Positions 63,441 to 64,000 of a stretch of 64,000 nucleotides of DNA are shown piece by piece; within the stretch, counting starts at the first letter, position 1; each line of letters starts with the position of its first letter. Source of the stretch: Ensifer sp. USDA 6670. GTDB lineage: Bacteria > Pseudomonadota > Alphaproteobacteria > Rhizobiales > Rhizobiaceae. The translations under genes and the position numbers were made by a program. Under the pieces are notes generated by a model, which saw only the letters and a list, made by a program, of their open reading frames with translations, searched no databases and had not been told where the DNA came from. The stretch is from NCBI GenBank assembly GCA_000421085.1, contig ATWE01000008.1, positions 124,001-188,000 on the forward strand, given 5' to 3'.

Positions 63441-64000
63441 TCACTCCCTCAGGCGGCCCTGCTTCTTCAGCTGCTGTTCGCGGAAGAAGATGAAGAGACC
63501 GGAGGCGACGATGAGGGCTGCGCCGATCACCATCGACAGCCGCGGCGTATCGCCGAAGATCAGCCAGCCGAAGAAGATTGCCCAGAAGAGCAGCGTGTAC
63601 TGCAGCGGGGCGACCGTCGCGGCGTCGGCGAGCTTCAGCGCCCGGTTGACGAGGACATGGGCGATCATTGCGACGGCGCCCAGCAGGCAGATGAGCGCCG
63701 TGTCGAGCGGTTTGAGAGGTGTCCAGTCGAAGGGTGCCCAGACGAGGCCCGCGACCGCGGCGCCGACGATCTGCCAGAAGGCAAGCGTCGTGTCCGGAGT
63801 GCCGCGCAGCGATCGCCCGGAAATCATCATGAAGGCGAAGGTCATGCTGCCCAGAATCGAGATGAGGGCCGGCAGCGTGAAGGCCTGCGACGACGGCTCG
63901 AGCGCGACGACGACGCCGATGAAGCCGATGCCGATCGCCGTCCAGCGCCGCCAGCCGACAGGTTCCTTCAGCACCAGCGGCGAAACGGCCGCGACATAGA
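63441..64000 (-). CDS. EamA/DMT-family transporter (5' end outside window)
   Basis: C-terminal 186 residues of a drug/metabolite transporter. About five to six hydrophobic segments remain, with the EamA pattern YVAAVSPLVLKEPVGWRRWTAIGIGFIGVVVALEP at the cut end and APLQYTLLFWAIFFGWLIFGDTPRLSMVIGAALIVASGLFIFFRE at the C-terminus. The gene continues past base 64000; an internal GTG at 63974 is not the true start. Substrate unknown. Confidence 0.88.
   Translation of the reverse strand, partial: YVAAVSPLVLKEPVGWRRWTAIGIGFIGVVVALEPSSQAFTLPALISILGSMTFAFMMISGRSLRGTPDTTLAFWQIVGAAVAGLVWAPFDWTPLKPLDTALICLLGAVAMIAHVLVNRALKLADAATVAPLQYTLLFWAIFFGWLIFGDTPRLSMVIGAALIVASGLFIFFREQQLKKQGRLRE

Noticed and set aside
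1..64000. tRNA, rRNA, CRISPR, riboswitch, replication origin
   Set aside because: None recognised on either strand; absence judged by eye only, so a small RNA gene could have been missed.

Overview
The window looks like part of the second large replicon (pSymB-like) of a Sinorhizobium/Ensifer strain, most likely S. meliloti or a close relative. The evidence is high G+C, rhizobial intergenic mosaic repeats, a eukaryotic-type glutamine synthetase II gene, a bhbA-pccA-pccB block next to phnGHIJKL, and many ABC and tripartite transporter operons. This placement comes from remembered gene content and order, not from a search. No rRNA, tRNA, CRISPR array or intact insertion sequence was seen.

Layout. 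1-6.0 kb: a CHASE2 nucleotide cyclase (cut by the window edge) is translationally coupled to a large FecR-TPR-outer-membrane-barrel protein, and a Pycsar-effector-like (DUF5706) membrane protein is divergent from them. 6.0-14.0 kb: a GntR repressor is divergent from a tripartite tricarboxylate transporter (TctCBA) operon with a PdxA2-type dehydrogenase, a TIM-barrel isomerase and a fused DhaK-DhaL kinase, probably for a short-chain sugar acid or tetrose. 14.0-20.1 kb: the C-P lyase operon phnGHIJKL plus a hexapeptide acyltransferase, with divergent phnF and a shared control region holding a PhnF-type operator and a PHO box. 20.1-30.9 kb: propionyl-CoA/methylmalonyl-CoA genes (pccB, pccA, bhbA), a short-chain acyl-CoA regulator, and valine-degradation genes (acyl-CoA dehydrogenase, 3-hydroxyisobutyryl-CoA hydrolase, mmsB). 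Propionyl-CoA from valine can flow to succinyl-CoA through this block.

31-36 kb: an SDR dehydrogenase, a mannitol/fructuronate dehydrogenase preceded by a coupled 45-codon ORF, a glycosyltransferase and a HAD phosphatase. 35.8-37.7 kb: a DUF2735-type small gene divergent from glnII, which has a sigma-54 promoter and a strong terminator. 37.7-39.0 kb: a decayed stretch with remnants of an autotransporter, a DUF6065-like protein and an IS5-type transposase. 39.1-40.2 kb: an orphan RTX protein. 40.3-46.8 kb: a second TctCBA transporter, an orphan periplasmic binding protein and a TctDE-type two-component system.

46.9-51.9 kb: a ribose-type sugar ABC operon with a LacI regulator and paired perfect operators. 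52.3-58.3 kb: a second sugar ABC operon, probably the inositol transporter (ibpA-iatA-iatP), next to an IolI-like isomerase and a beta-hydroxyacid dehydrogenase; two GGAA-N6-TTCC sites suggest IolR control. 58.4-64.0 kb: a DUF2254 membrane protein, divergent alkylation-repair genes (3-methyladenine glycosylase and ogt), a second class III cyclase joined to ogt, an orphan amino-acid binding protein and a partial EamA permease.

Repeats are notable. At least seven palindromic mosaic elements lie at gene borders; three minus-strand genes take their TAG stop from the element edge TAGAGC, and dhaKL ends inside another element.
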